DNA of 64,000 nt from Rothia gullae (GTDB lineage Bacteria; Actinomycetota; Actinomycetes; Actinomycetales; Micrococcaceae). A program made the translations under genes and the position numbers. The stretch covers positions 30,347 through 94,346 of the forward strand of contig NZ_JANCOC010000010.1 in NCBI RefSeq assembly GCF_024294905.1, in the 5' to 3' direction. The notes beneath the pieces were generated by a model that had not been told where the DNA came from, did not search any database, and saw only the letters and a list, made by a program, of their open reading frames with translations. Below, in pieces: positions 8,800 to 17,266 of this stretch (position 1 is the stretch's first letter; every line of letters starts with the position of its first letter).

Positions 8800-8852
8800 G
8801 TACGGGAATCCCGGGCGTGTCGTCAATGGTTACGCGCCCGGGATTCCCGTAC
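8800..8852. repeat. Perfect 18-bp inverted repeat between polA and rpsA
   Basis: Arms 8800-8817 (GTACGGGAATCCCGGGCG) and 8835-8852 are exact reverse complements around a 17-nt loop. The plus-strand flank (TTATTTGCGGTTTTGTTT) is T-rich, the minus-strand flank less so. It may terminate polA read-through or an unannotated plus-strand transcript. Confidence 0.75.
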
Positions 8853-8895
8853 TTATTTGCGGTTTTGTTTGCTTGTGAAGTTGAGGGACGGCGTT

Positions 8896-9160
8896 CGTCC
8901 TCGTTCCTACAGGGGCACCCGCCCTCGCCTCGCTTCGGGCACCCTGATGTCACTACGGACGACACCGCCCCTCCACGTAAGGCCCCAAGCTGGAGCGCAG
9001 GGTAGCTATACCCTCCGGAAGCGACATCAGGGTACCCTCTCGGGTGCTCTCCGCAGCAAAGCAAGGAGAGAGCGGAGCGCCCGAGAGGGTGGGTTCCCCT
9101 GCAGGAGCGGAGGAAGGGTATAGCGTACCCACCTACCCAGCCCCTGTAGGAACGAGGACG
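8896..9160. repeat. 265-bp fold-back element with 21-bp perfect terminal inverted repeats
   Basis: The ends 8896-8916 and 9140-9160 are exact 21-bp reverse complements (core CCTCGTTCCTACAGGGGC). Inside are further matched arms: CACCCTGATGTC (near 8940) with GACATCAGGGTA (near 9022); CTATACCCTCCGG (near 9006) with GGAAGGGTATAG (near 9111); and 9034-9054 with 9072-9089. The whole element can fold into one branched structure. It holds no credible gene. It could be a non-autonomous (MITE-like) insertion or a structured RNA in the polA-rpsA interval. Confidence 0.7.
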
Positions 9161-9197
9161 ATAACCACCTTTCCAAGCAGAAACTGAGGAAACGCGC

Positions 9198-12100
9198 CTA
9201 GTGGCCCGCCTCCTGCCAGGACTTGCCCCAGCCGACCTGCACATCCAGAGGAACACGCAGGGAGGCGGCACCGCTCATCTCCTCGACGAGCACGCGTTCG
9301 GCGGCTTCACGCTCACCGGCGGCGACTTCGAGGATGATTTCGTCGTGTACCTGCAGCAGCATTCGGGTCTTCAGGCCCTCTTCGCGCAGGCGGCGGTGAA
9401 TGTTGATCATGGCGATCTTGATGATGTCCGCGGCAGTGCCCTGAATCGGGGCGTTGAGAGCGGCTCGTTCGGCGGCTTCACGGCGTAAACGGTTGGGCGA
9501 GTCCAGGTCGGGCAGCACGCGGCGGCGACCGAAAATGGTTTCGGTGTAGCCGTCCTGGTGTGCCTGCTTGAGCACGCCGCGTAGGAATCGTCCCACGCGT
9601 CCGAAGCGTTTGAAGTAGTTGGTGCGCAGTTCGCCTGCTTCGTCGGAGCTGATGTTCAGCTGCTTGGCGAGGCCGAATCGGGACAGGCCGTATGCCAGGC
9701 CGTAGGACATTGCCTTGACTTTGGAGCGCTGCTCGGGGGTGACTTCTTCGGGGGCGACGCCGAAGACTTCGGAGCCGACGTAACGGTGCAGATCCTCCCC
9801 CGCTTCGTAGGCTGCGATGAGCTTCTCGTCGGCGGCGAGGTGCACCATGATGCGCATTTCGATCTGCGAGTAGTCGGCGGTGAGCAGACCCTCGTACTCC
9901 ACACCGTCGACGGGTGCGGGCGCGACGATGAATGCGCCACGGATGCGGCGGCCTTCTTCGGTGCGGATCGGGATGTTCTGCAGGTTCGGCGCAGTCGAGG
10001 AGAGGCGGCCGGTGGAGGCGGCTCCCTGCTGGAAGGTGGTGTGCACGCGTCCGTCGTCGGCGGCTGCTTTCTGCAGGCCTTCGACGGTCTGTACGAGTTT
10101 GATGTTGTCGCGGTAGGCGGCGAGCGCACCGAGGAATGCGGCACCGTCGGACTCCGGGGAGATTTTGGTGAGCAGTTCGGTGACGGATTCGGCGTCGGTG
10201 GAGTAGCCGGACTTGATTTTGCGGGTGTGTGGCAGGGCGAGCTTGTCGAAAAGCACGGTCTGCAACTGTTTGACGGAGGCGAGGTTGAGGGGTTCTTCAC
10301 CGTCGTCGGTTTGGACGGTGTCGCCGATGATGGTGCGTGCGGCGTCCTGCGCCTGGTTAGCGCGTGCGGAGAAGGTGTCGTGCAGTTCGGTCAGGAGAGC
10401 GTCGGAGACCGCGATGCCTGCCTGTTCCATGTCTGCGAGGACGTAGAGTAGCGGCAGTTCGATTTCTTCGTAGACCTTCAGCTGGCCGTGCTCTTCCATT
10501 TCGTAGTGCAGCAGGCGTGCGAGTTCGTGGATGATGCGGCTAATTTGCGTGAAGTAGCTCAGGTTGTCGACGGGTTCGGCTTCGCCGGGCAGACTAAAGA
10601 GGGAGGGTTCTGCCTCGTCTTCTTCGGGTTGGAAGACGAGCTGCGCGTAGGGGTCCTTGGGGATCCAGAGGTAGCGTTCGGCGAGGTCTTCCATGCGTTC
10701 GGAGAAGAGTTTGCGGGTTGCGGTGGGGATGAAGCCGCACATGTAGGAGGACAGGGCGGGGTCTTCGACGGCGCCGGCGAGTTCGTAGCCGTAGGCGCGC
10801 AGGAGTTTGCGCTGCACTTTGAGGTCCATGACGATTTTGCGGGCTACTTCGTCGGAGAGCCAGGCGGCGAGGGCGGCGTCGAGTTCCGGGTCGATGGTGC
10901 GGGTATCGATCCAGAGGCTGGTGCTTTTGCTGGTGAGGAGCACGCCGAGCAGTTCGGGGTTTTCTTCGGCGGCGCGGATTTTGGTTTTGGTGACCTTGAC
11001 GGCGGGTGCGTTGCCGATGGCGGGGCGCGCTACGGGCAGGTTGGTGACCGGGTAGAGGGTCACGGCACCTTCGAGGCGTTCGGGTACGGCGATGGGCGCA
11101 CCCTGTTCGTCGTTGCCGTAGTTTTCTTCGGCTGCGGCGGCACAGAAGGCGCGGAATGCTGCTGCGTCTGCGTTTTTGGTGGGTGCGCTGGTATTGATGG
11201 GTGCGTAGACGGGGCCGGTGGGTGCCTTCTTGGTGGCCCCCTCCTCCCCTGCTTCAGCGGTGGAGCTTGCAGAGCCTGCGGTTCCGGCGGCACGTACGAT
11301 GGGGCCGAGGGTGTCGGCGGCACGCTTTCGGATGGTGCGGAACTCTACTTCGTCGAAGAAGGTGTTGAGTGCATCCAGGTCGGGGGTGAATGCGGTGTCT
11401 TCGAGAGTGACGTTCAGGTCGAGGTCGTTGACGAGCTGGTTGAGGCGGCGGTTGCGCACGACGTTGCCGATGTTTTCGCGTAGCGCTTCGCCCTTCTTGC
11501 CGCCGATCTTGTCGCTGTTTTCGATGACGGCGTCGAGGGAGCCGTATTCACCGAGCCATTTGGCGGCGAAGCCGGGGCCCACGCCGGGTACGCCGGGCAG
11601 GTTGTCCGCCTGTTCGCCAGTGAGAGCAGCAAGGTCGGGGTACATGTGCGGGGGTACTTTGGTTTTCTTTTCGACGGCGGCGGGGTCCATGCGCTGAATA
11701 CCCTTGGAGGGGCCGGTGGTGACCGGGTAGAGCAGGGTAACGTCGTCGGTGACGAGTTGGAAGATGTCGCGGTCGCCAGAGAGGATGAGGACCTTGTAGC
11801 CTGCTTCGGTGCCGCGGCGGGTGAGGGTTGCGACGATGTCATCGGCTTCGTAGTTTTCGTAGGTGAGCGCGGGGATGTTGAGCGCGCCAAGCATCTTTTT
11901 GATGAGGTCAATCTGGCCGTTGAAGGCTTCGGGGATGGCGTTGCGGCCGCCCTTATATTCGCCGTATTCGGCGGTGCGGAAGGTGCCTCCGGGCAGGTCG
12001 AAGGCTACGGCAATGTGGCTGGGCTGGTTGTCTTTGATGATGCTCAGCAGGGTGGAAAGGAAGGCGTGGACGGCTTCGGTGTGCTGGCCGTCGCTGCGCA

Positions 12101-12209
12101 CAAAGATGTGCTGCCCGGTCTTTTCGGCCATGGTGTAGATGCCGAAGAAGGAGCGTAGGGCGAGGGAGTGTCCGTCAATGAGCAGGATGGTTTTGTTCTC
12201 TGTAGTCAC
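9198..12209 (-). CDS. polA: DNA polymerase I
   Basis: 1003 aa, somewhat longer than the usual 880-930. The N-terminal 5'-3' exonuclease (about 1-300) shows LLIDGHSLALRSFF, YEADDIVATL, LSGDRDIFQLV and GVPGVGPGFAAKWL. The middle region (about 420-600) is a 3'-5' exonuclease fold in which I do not see the metal-binding carboxylate pattern, so proofreading is probably absent, as is usual in actinobacteria. The polymerase domain has motif A TADYSQIEMRI, motif B RSKVKAMSYGLAYG and motif C LLQVHDEIILE. It fills gaps in repair and removes Okazaki primers. The extra length lies in a low-complexity Ala/Thr-rich linker around residues 300-400. Confidence 0.97.
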   Translation of the reverse strand: MTTENKTILLIDGHSLALRSFFGIYTMAEKTGQHIFVRSDGQHTEAVHAFLSTLLSIIKDNQPSHIAVAFDLPGGTFRTAEYGEYKGGRNAIPEAFNGQIDLIKKMLGALNIPALTYENYEADDIVATLTRRGTEAGYKVLILSGDRDIFQLVTDDVTLLYPVTTGPSKGIQRMDPAAVEKKTKVPPHMYPDLAALTGEQADNLPGVPGVGPGFAAKWLGEYGSLDAVIENSDKIGGKKGEALRENIGNVVRNRRLNQLVNDLDLNVTLEDTAFTPDLDALNTFFDEVEFRTIRKRAADTLGPIVRAAGTAGSASSTAEAGEEGATKKAPTGPVYAPINTSAPTKNADAAAFRAFCAAAAEENYGNDEQGAPIAVPERLEGAVTLYPVTNLPVARPAIGNAPAVKVTKTKIRAAEENPELLGVLLTSKSTSLWIDTRTIDPELDAALAAWLSDEVARKIVMDLKVQRKLLRAYGYELAGAVEDPALSSYMCGFIPTATRKLFSERMEDLAERYLWIPKDPYAQLVFQPEEDEAEPSLFSLPGEAEPVDNLSYFTQISRIIHELARLLHYEMEEHGQLKVYEEIELPLLYVLADMEQAGIAVSDALLTELHDTFSARANQAQDAARTIIGDTVQTDDGEEPLNLASVKQLQTVLFDKLALPHTRKIKSGYSTDAESVTELLTKISPESDGAAFLGALAAYRDNIKLVQTVEGLQKAAADDGRVHTTFQQGAASTGRLSSTAPNLQNIPIRTEEGRRIRGAFIVAPAPVDGVEYEGLLTADYSQIEMRIMVHLAADEKLIAAYEAGEDLHRYVGSEVFGVAPEEVTPEQRSKVKAMSYGLAYGLSRFGLAKQLNISSDEAGELRTNYFKRFGRVGRFLRGVLKQAHQDGYTETIFGRRRVLPDLDSPNRLRREAAERAALNAPIQGTAADIIKIAMINIHRRLREEGLKTRMLLQVHDEIILEVAAGEREAAERVLVEEMSGAASLRVPLDVQVGWGKSWQEAGH

Positions 12210-12299
12210 TCCTCTAGTGTATCGAGTCTGAGTTTTCTTGGTGGTTGGCTTCGTGGCTGCTGGTTTTGTGGTGGCTGCAGGTTAGCCCTGTGGGGAGGC

Positions 12300-12353
12300 G
12301 CCCGCGCTGTGTTAGGTATCGGCGCCGTGTTGGGTGCCGGTGCTGTGCCATAT
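12300..12353. repeat. Three 18-bp degenerate tandem units upstream of polA
   Basis: GCCCGCGCTGTGTTAGGT, ATCGGCGCCGTGTTGGGT and GCCGGTGCTGTGCCATAT follow each other without gaps. The interval 12210-12647 has no gene: it holds this repeat, an AT-rich patch with a dyad (12465-12505), and short doublets at 12553-12580 (AGAATTCACCGGC/AGGATTCACCGGA) and 12606-12624 (CTTAACACA twice). Confidence 0.6.
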
Positions 12354-12464
12354 AGCGGAATAACGGGGTGTTTGGAAAGAGTTTTACCTCATATTTAGGT
12401 GCCGGTGGGGTGCGTTTGGTGAGTTTTCCCTCAAAAATTGTGTCCCAAGTCACTATATGAGGTG

Positions 12465-12505
12465 GATAATAATACGGTTTCCAGATAATATATAACCTTA
12501 TTATC
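12465..12505. promoter_or_regulatory. AT-rich dyad in the polA/symporter divergent interval
   Basis: GATAATAA (12465-12472) and TTATTATC (12498-12505) are exact inverted copies flanking ATATATAA. The position, between two divergent genes and about 145 bp before the symporter start, suits an operator or overlapping promoter elements. The function is inferred only. Confidence 0.35.
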
Positions 12506-12647
12506 GCCTCCAGCGTAGGAACCCCCACACCCCGTGTATTCATAGGCAGAACTCTACCCAGAATTCACCGGCAGGATTCACCGGACCGTGAGGGCTCATC
12601 CCGCGCTTAACACACTTAACACACAACGATCCCTCATTTAGGAAACT

Positions 12648-13925
12648 ATGAAGGCACTCAAAAAATTACCCCTTCTCGTATGGATTCTCATCGCGATCAC
12701 ATCGGGTGTACTCATCGGCTTGCTGACCCCCGGAATGATTAGCGGCATCAATGACGCAACCGGCGCATCCATCGCCACCGACCTCATTGTGCAGATCTTC
12801 GTCTCCTTCTCCACCGTGTTCAGCGCCTTCCTGAGCTTCGCGATTCCGCTGATTATTATCGGCTTCATCGTGCCCGGCATTGGTTCCCTCGCGCAGGGTG
12901 CGGGCAAGATGCTCGGCATCACCGTGGGTCTGGCGTACATCTCCAGCATCCTTGCTGGCTTCCTGGCGCTGACCTGCGCACTGCTGCTCTACCCCATCAT
13001 TCTGCAGGGCCAGCAGCTCGCCTCCTTCGATAACCCCGAGAACGCACTGTCCAAGGGTTACGTCTCCTTCGAGCTGACCCCGATTATGGGTGTGCTGAGC
13101 GCACTGATTCTCTCCTTCATCCTGGGCCTGGGTATTACCGCGCTGAAGACCCGTGCGATGCTGAACCTCTTCGAGGACTTCCAGGTCATCGTTGAGAAGA
13201 TGCTCGGCTACGTGATTATCCCCCTGTTGCCGGTGCATATTGTGGGCGTATTCGCGAATATGACCCTCGCCGGTCAGGTGGCGAAGATCCTCTCCGTCTT
13301 CGGTCTTGTGTTCGTCATGGTGATTATTCTGCACTGGGTCACCCTGGCTCTGCAGTACTCGGTGGCTGGCGCTATTTCTCGCCGCAACCCCATCCAGATG
13401 ATCAAGACCATGCTCCCGGCATACTTCACCGCAATCGGTACCCAGTCTTCGGCTGCGACCATCCCGGTGACCGTGCGTTCGGCGAAGAATGCTGGCATCT
13501 CCCCCCGCGTGGTGGACTTCGCGATTCCGCTGTGCGCAACCATTCACCTCTCCGGATCCATGATCACCATTACCTCCTGCTCGGTGGCGGTGCTGTTCAT
13601 GACCGGTCAGCACCCCGACTTCGGTAGCCTAATCCCCATGATTCTGGTGCTCGGCGTGATGATGGTTGCCGCTCCCGGCGTTCCCGGCGGTGGCGTGATG
13701 ACCGCAATTGGTCTGCTGCAGTCGATGCTTGGTTTCGATGCCTCCATGATTGCCCTGATGATTGCCCTGTACCTGGCTCAGGACTCCTTCGGCACCGCAA
13801 CCAATGTGACCGGTGACGCGACCATCGCAGCCCTGACCGAGCGTATCTCCAAGGCAAGCGGCGTGAACCCCGATAAGGAAATCCGCGACGAGGACATCGA
13901 AAAGGCAGAAGCTATTTCCGCCTAA
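12648..13925 (+). CDS. Sodium:dicarboxylate/amino acid symporter (DAACS family)
   Basis: 425 aa with about eight hydrophobic segments plus two re-entrant loops. The diagnostic re-entrant loop GTQSSAATIPVTVR (about 267-280) corresponds to the serine-rich SSSSAATLP motif of GltP/DctA, and the downstream helix has IPLCATIHLSGSMITIT. These residues form the substrate and sodium sites of glutamate/aspartate/C4-dicarboxylate transporters. The substrate cannot be fixed from sequence; serine/threonine (SstT) or dicarboxylate are both possible. ATG 12648 is preceded by AGGAAACT. It is monocistronic and divergent from polA. Confidence 0.9.
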   Translation: MKALKKLPLLVWILIAITSGVLIGLLTPGMISGINDATGASIATDLIVQIFVSFSTVFSAFLSFAIPLIIIGFIVPGIGSLAQGAGKMLGITVGLAYISSILAGFLALTCALLLYPIILQGQQLASFDNPENALSKGYVSFELTPIMGVLSALILSFILGLGITALKTRAMLNLFEDFQVIVEKMLGYVIIPLLPVHIVGVFANMTLAGQVAKILSVFGLVFVMVIILHWVTLALQYSVAGAISRRNPIQMIKTMLPAYFTAIGTQSSAATIPVTVRSAKNAGISPRVVDFAIPLCATIHLSGSMITITSCSVAVLFMTGQHPDFGSLIPMILVLGVMMVAAPGVPGGGVMTAIGLLQSMLGFDASMIALMIALYLAQDSFGTATNVTGDATIAALTERISKASGVNPDKEIRDEDIEKAEAISA

Positions 13926-13950
13926 TCCTCTCCGCTTCCATAGCGTTTTT

Positions 13951-13983
13951 CAGCCCCGCCTCCCCCTGCAGGAGGCGGGGCTG
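13951..13983 (+). terminator. Hairpin after the symporter gene
   Basis: CAGCCCCGCCTCC (13951-13963) pairs perfectly with 13971-13983 across a 7-nt loop, 26 bp after the stop. No U-tract follows on either strand, so it may be an RNA-stabilising 3' hairpin or an L-shaped terminator. Confidence 0.55.
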
Positions 13984-14056
13984 ACCCGTACCCGGAAGCA
14001 CTCGCAAAAAGCTATCCCGCCCAAAGCAGCAAAAACCGAGGAGTACACTGGAAGTC

Positions 14057-14563
14057 ATGACTGAAAACAACACACAGCACGCACCCGTCCGCGCGGCAGC
14101 ACCCACCACCCTCACCGCAGAAGAAATCAAGGCGCAGCTGACCGAAAGCGGCATCCCCGAGCACCTGCACCCCTACTTCCCCCGCGGTCTGGGCGAGCTC
14201 ATCCCCGCCATGGGCATTAAGTTCCAGGAACTCACCGCAGAACGCACCGTCGCGACCATGCCCGTAGCCGGTAACACCCAGCCCATCGGCCTGCTGCACG
14301 GCGGTGCTAACGTGGTCCTTGCCGAGACCCTCGGATCGCTCTCCGCGGGTGTACACGGCGGCGAAAACCTCGTAGCAGTCGGCGTGGACATCAACGCAAC
14401 CCACGTGCGCCCGGCAGTCTCCGGCGTGGTTACCGCAACCTGCACCGCCGTCAAGCTCGGACGCACCCTGTGCATCCACTCCATCGACATTGTGGATGAG
14501 CGCGGCCGCACCACCTGCACCGCACGCATCACCAACATGCTAATCCCTCGCCCCACTGCATAA
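14057..14563 (+). CDS. Hotdog-fold acyl-CoA thioesterase (PaaI family)
   Basis: 168 aa. A PaaI/YdiI-like hotdog domain covers about residues 50-165. The helix after the first strands contains QPIGLLHGGANVVLAETLGSLSA, where the HGG and the E of the ALAET-like segment are the catalytic and binding residues of this family. The rest shows alternating strands (VGVDINATHVRP, GVVTATCTAVKLGRTLCIHSIDI). It would hydrolyse a CoA thioester; YdiI-type enzymes act on DHNA-CoA in menaquinone synthesis and PaaI on phenylacetyl-CoA intermediates, and this sequence does not decide between them. ATG 14057 has GGAAG just upstream. Confidence 0.88.
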   Translation: MTENNTQHAPVRAAAPTTLTAEEIKAQLTESGIPEHLHPYFPRGLGELIPAMGIKFQELTAERTVATMPVAGNTQPIGLLHGGANVVLAETLGSLSAGVHGGENLVAVGVDINATHVRPAVSGVVTATCTAVKLGRTLCIHSIDIVDERGRTTCTARITNMLIPRPTA

Positions 14564-14676
14564 TCTACCGCAGCATAAAGTCCTACAACCTGAGCAAGTA
14601 GCCTAAAATCGTAGAAGCACGGGGTACACGGCACCCTGCCAACATCCCACCAGAAGGTAAGACCAGAAGGAGCACT

Positions 14677-14925
14677 ATGACCCGCGAGCGCACCCCCTAT
14701 TTCAAGCGTTACCCGAAGATTGTGCGCGCCAAGCGCATTGTCCTGCCCATCGCAATCGGTGTGATGCTGGTGTGCCTGGTGACCGCCATCAACAACCCCG
14801 GCAGCTTCTGGTGGCTGGGCGTGATGCTCGGTACCGGCGGAATGCTCTGGGCTGGTTCCCCCACGGACCGCCCGATCAGCGGCCCGAACAATAACGACGA
14901 CGATTTGAACCGCTACCTGCGCTAA
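14677..14925 (+). CDS. Small membrane protein of unknown function
   Basis: 82 aa. A basic N-terminus is followed by two hydrophobic segments (about 21-40 and 44-60) separated by a short NNPGSFWW turn, then a polar tail with NNNDDD. Probably two membrane helices. The start is supported by AGAAGGAGC upstream. It lies 113 bp after the thioesterase gene in the same orientation. I do not recognise a family. Confidence 0.7.
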   Translation: MTRERTPYFKRYPKIVRAKRIVLPIAIGVMLVCLVTAINNPGSFWWLGVMLGTGGMLWAGSPTDRPISGPNNNDDDLNRYLR

Positions 14926-15028
14926 GCCCGTCTGACGCTGCACCTCTTGCAGCGTTGGGTTGCCTGCAGTACCGGCGTAGAAACGCTCCGACTGCCCCGG
15001 CAGGGTGCGAGCTTCAGAAGTTAAACGT

Positions 15029-15071
15029 TAACGCCCCGTCCCTCAGCTTCATTGTGAGGGATGGGGCGTTA
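15029..15071. terminator. Terminator between convergent genes
   Basis: TAACGCCCCGTCCCTCA (15029-15045) pairs with TGAGGGATGGGGCGTTA (15055-15071), 17 bp with one mismatch and a 9-nt loop. It sits between the small membrane protein gene and the convergent pdtaR and may serve both. Confidence 0.8.
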
Positions 15072-15192
15072 GTGTGTCATGAAAAGGTGCTGGTCAGATT
15101 CTGACCAGTTGAAGGCGCATACGGGCGAATCCTAGTCTTCGCCGTAGCGTACGTTCGCACCTATACCGATATGTACTGTGTACGTCTCGTAT

Positions 15193-15804
15193 TTAGGAGA
15201 GCTGCTTGATGATGGTGTCGGAAACTTCGCGCATGGACAGGCGACGGTCCATGGAGGTCTTCTGAATCCAACGGAAGGCTTCCGGCTCGGTCAGGTTCAT
15301 CTTGGTGATGAGCAGCGACTTTGCGCGGTCAACCAGCTTACGGGTCTCGAACTGGTCGCGGATGGTACCAACTTCCTTCTCGAGGGCGCGAATCTGCTCG
15401 TAGCGGCTGATTGCCACCTCGATTGCGGGAACCAGGTCGTTCGGGGAGAAAGGCTTGACGACATACGCCATAGCGCCTGCCTCAACGGCACGGTCAACGA
15501 GTTCCTTCTGGCTGAAGGCGGTCAGCAGAACGACGGGAGCAATATGCTCCTTCGCGATTTCTTCAGCTGCGGTGATGCCGTCCATAATCGGCATCTTCAC
15601 ATCCATGAGGACGAGGTCGGGGCGGTGCTTCTGCGCTAGCTCGACGGCGGTCTTGCCGTTATCGGTTTCTGCAACAACATCGAAACCCTGGTCCTTCAGA
15701 ATTTCAACGATGTCGAGGCGAATCAGTGCTTCGTCTTCTGCTACGACGACAGTGCGGGACGGGGCCTGCTCCTCTGCCTGATTTTGAGTGGTCAGCTCTG
15801 ACAT
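15193..15804 (-). CDS. pdtaR: ANTAR-domain response regulator, PdtaR type
   Basis: 203 aa. The receiver domain (about 16-130) has the acidic pair EDE, the phosphoacceptor Asp in LVLMDVKMP, the Thr of VVLLTAF and the Lys of YVVKPFSP. A coiled linker (EQIRALEKEVGTIRDQFE) leads to a C-terminal ANTAR RNA-binding domain (about 140-200: RKLVDRAKSLLITKMNLTEPEAFRWIQ). ANTAR regulators bind tandem hairpins and prevent premature transcription termination; in mycobacteria PdtaR works with the kinase PdtaS. No kinase gene is adjacent here. Upstream is a long AT-rich gene-free stretch. Confidence 0.93.
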   Translation of the reverse strand: MSELTTQNQAEEQAPSRTVVVAEDEALIRLDIVEILKDQGFDVVAETDNGKTAVELAQKHRPDLVLMDVKMPIMDGITAAEEIAKEHIAPVVLLTAFSQKELVDRAVEAGAMAYVVKPFSPNDLVPAIEVAISRYEQIRALEKEVGTIRDQFETRKLVDRAKSLLITKMNLTEPEAFRWIQKTSMDRRLSMREVSDTIIKQLS

Positions 15805-16239
15805 TACTCTTCTCCTTTATCAAATTTGAATCACTTAAAGTCTACAGGAGGGAATAAATGTTCATCTACTTTCTCGCCTTGTCCTGGGTGTGTTATATGC
15901 ATCCTATGTGCATGTAGGAAGAGTTTTCTGACGCCATTTTGTGGCCCTCCATCAGATTTTGCATCTTAACGCATATTTTTGTTCTATGTTGCTCATAACC
16001 ACAAAGAAAAACCCTCACAACATATACATACACGGTGAAATTCACAGCCACAACACAGACCCGAAAATGACTCTGACATACACCATCGCCCCTCGGGTTA
16101 GACACAACAGTAAGAAACAAAGTATTTATATCGAAACCCCATCACGCGCCACAGAAAGTCGATACACTGAATAGATATTCTCCTCGACTTCTCCGGCACT
16201 CACACTTGACCACCCATACTCGATACCCGGAGAGGATTC
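15805..16239. other. AT-rich gene-free interval between divergent genes
   Basis: 435 bp, clearly lower in GC than the flanking genes (for example 15955-16060). It must carry the promoters of pdtaR (minus) and the PIN-like gene (plus). The frames crossing it have no coding signature. A change of composition here marks the left edge of the accessory-looking island. Confidence 0.5.
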
Positions 16240-17142
16240 ATGTCAATCACCCGTCAAGCACGTACCCTGTACTCAGACTTCGTCGAGTACAAGGAACTCG
16301 ATTGCGCCCCGCTGACTTCCATTCACCCCGGAATTCTCGTCGCTTTCGACTCCACCGCGCTTGCAAGCCTCTACAACTACCCAACCCACGTCAGCGACGA
16401 AATTCTCCGCATCTACTCGCAGCTGCGCGGACACGCATTCCTCCCCCACCAGGCACTCAAAGAATTCTGAGCAGCACTCGACGGTGCCTCCCCCGTACCC
16501 GCCGCCGCAGACCGCGTCCGCTCAGCGCTAGCATCCTTCAAAGAAACCCTGCCCGAAGAACGCAACTCCACCTGGAGCGCACTGCGTTCAGTCACGCACC
16601 AGCTGGACCACTCCATCGCGCAGATCATGAGGATCCTCGAACCCACTACCGACACCGGACCCATCAACGTGGCACACCGCGAAGATGACACAATCCTGCC
16701 GCTGCTGAACCGCATCTTCACCGGACACGTGGGTGCCGCGCCCAGCCCCGAACGCCACGAACAGCAGTGGCGCGAAGCCCTCGCACAGGGCCACCCACTG
16801 CTCGCTAACGCCAACTTTGACGCCGACTTCGCGCTCTGGAAACAATGCGTTGCCGAAGCAACCACCCGCGTGAAAGGCACCGACTGCATCTTCGTCACCG
16901 GTGGTGTGCGCGACACCTGGCTGCGCAACGGTCAGCAGGTACGCGCCACATCGGGCGGCGAACCCGTGCGTCAACTCGCGAACCGTCAGCTGCTGCGTGA
17001 ATACGCTAAGGCAACCGGAGGCGGCGTGTTCCGCATCTACACCGTTGAGGAGATCCTGCGGCTCGCCTCCAACCAGTACGGCGTGACCGTCAGCGACGCT
17101 ACCTATAATGCGATTCGCGCGGAACAGCCCGTAGCTCTGTAA
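16240..17142 (+). pseudogene. PIN-like domain (PIN_8 type) ribonuclease-like gene interrupted by one in-frame TGA
   Basis: The frame runs 301 codons from ATG 16240 to the stop at 17140-17142, broken only by TGA at 16468-16470. Both sides read well as one protein. The first part has the PIN-like strand ILVAFDSTALASLYNYP with the metal-binding Asp and ends HAFLPHQALKEF; the second has DADFALWKQCVAEA, DCIFVTGGVRDTWLR, LANRQLLREYAKATGG and YTVEEILRLA, the order found in PIN_8 proteins. The family usually has an aromatic residue after the EF, so TGA probably replaces TGG (Trp). The usual acidic pair in the VTxD segment is GG here, a second sign of loss of activity. It could also be a sequencing error or a recoded stop. 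Confidence 0.72.
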
Positions 17143-17188
17143 ATTCACCGTGGACAGTCACCGTTGAGAATAATCCCACCACCATTAA

Positions 17189-17262
17189 CCGCGAAAAGCC
17201 ACATGTGTTTCGAAAAGCCACGTCTTTGGTGGCTTCTCGAAACACATGTGGCTTTTCAGCGG
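17189..17262. repeat. Palindromic repeat, copy 1
   Basis: Core GAAAAGCCACATGTGTTTCG is mirrored by the complementary arm ending near 17258, around a centre GTCTTTGG. It lies between the convergent PIN-like gene and the 349-aa gene and could terminate both. One of five near-identical copies in the window. Confidence 0.9.
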
Positions 17263-17266
17263 CTAG

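Noticed and set aside
15893..16120. 75-codon minus-strand frame in the AT-rich gap
   Set aside because: No ribosome site, unlike neighbouring codon use, overlaps the expected promoters.
16468..16470. TGA read as selenocysteine
   Set aside because: No Sec-type protein family, no Cys in the expected position of homologues and no hairpin directly downstream.
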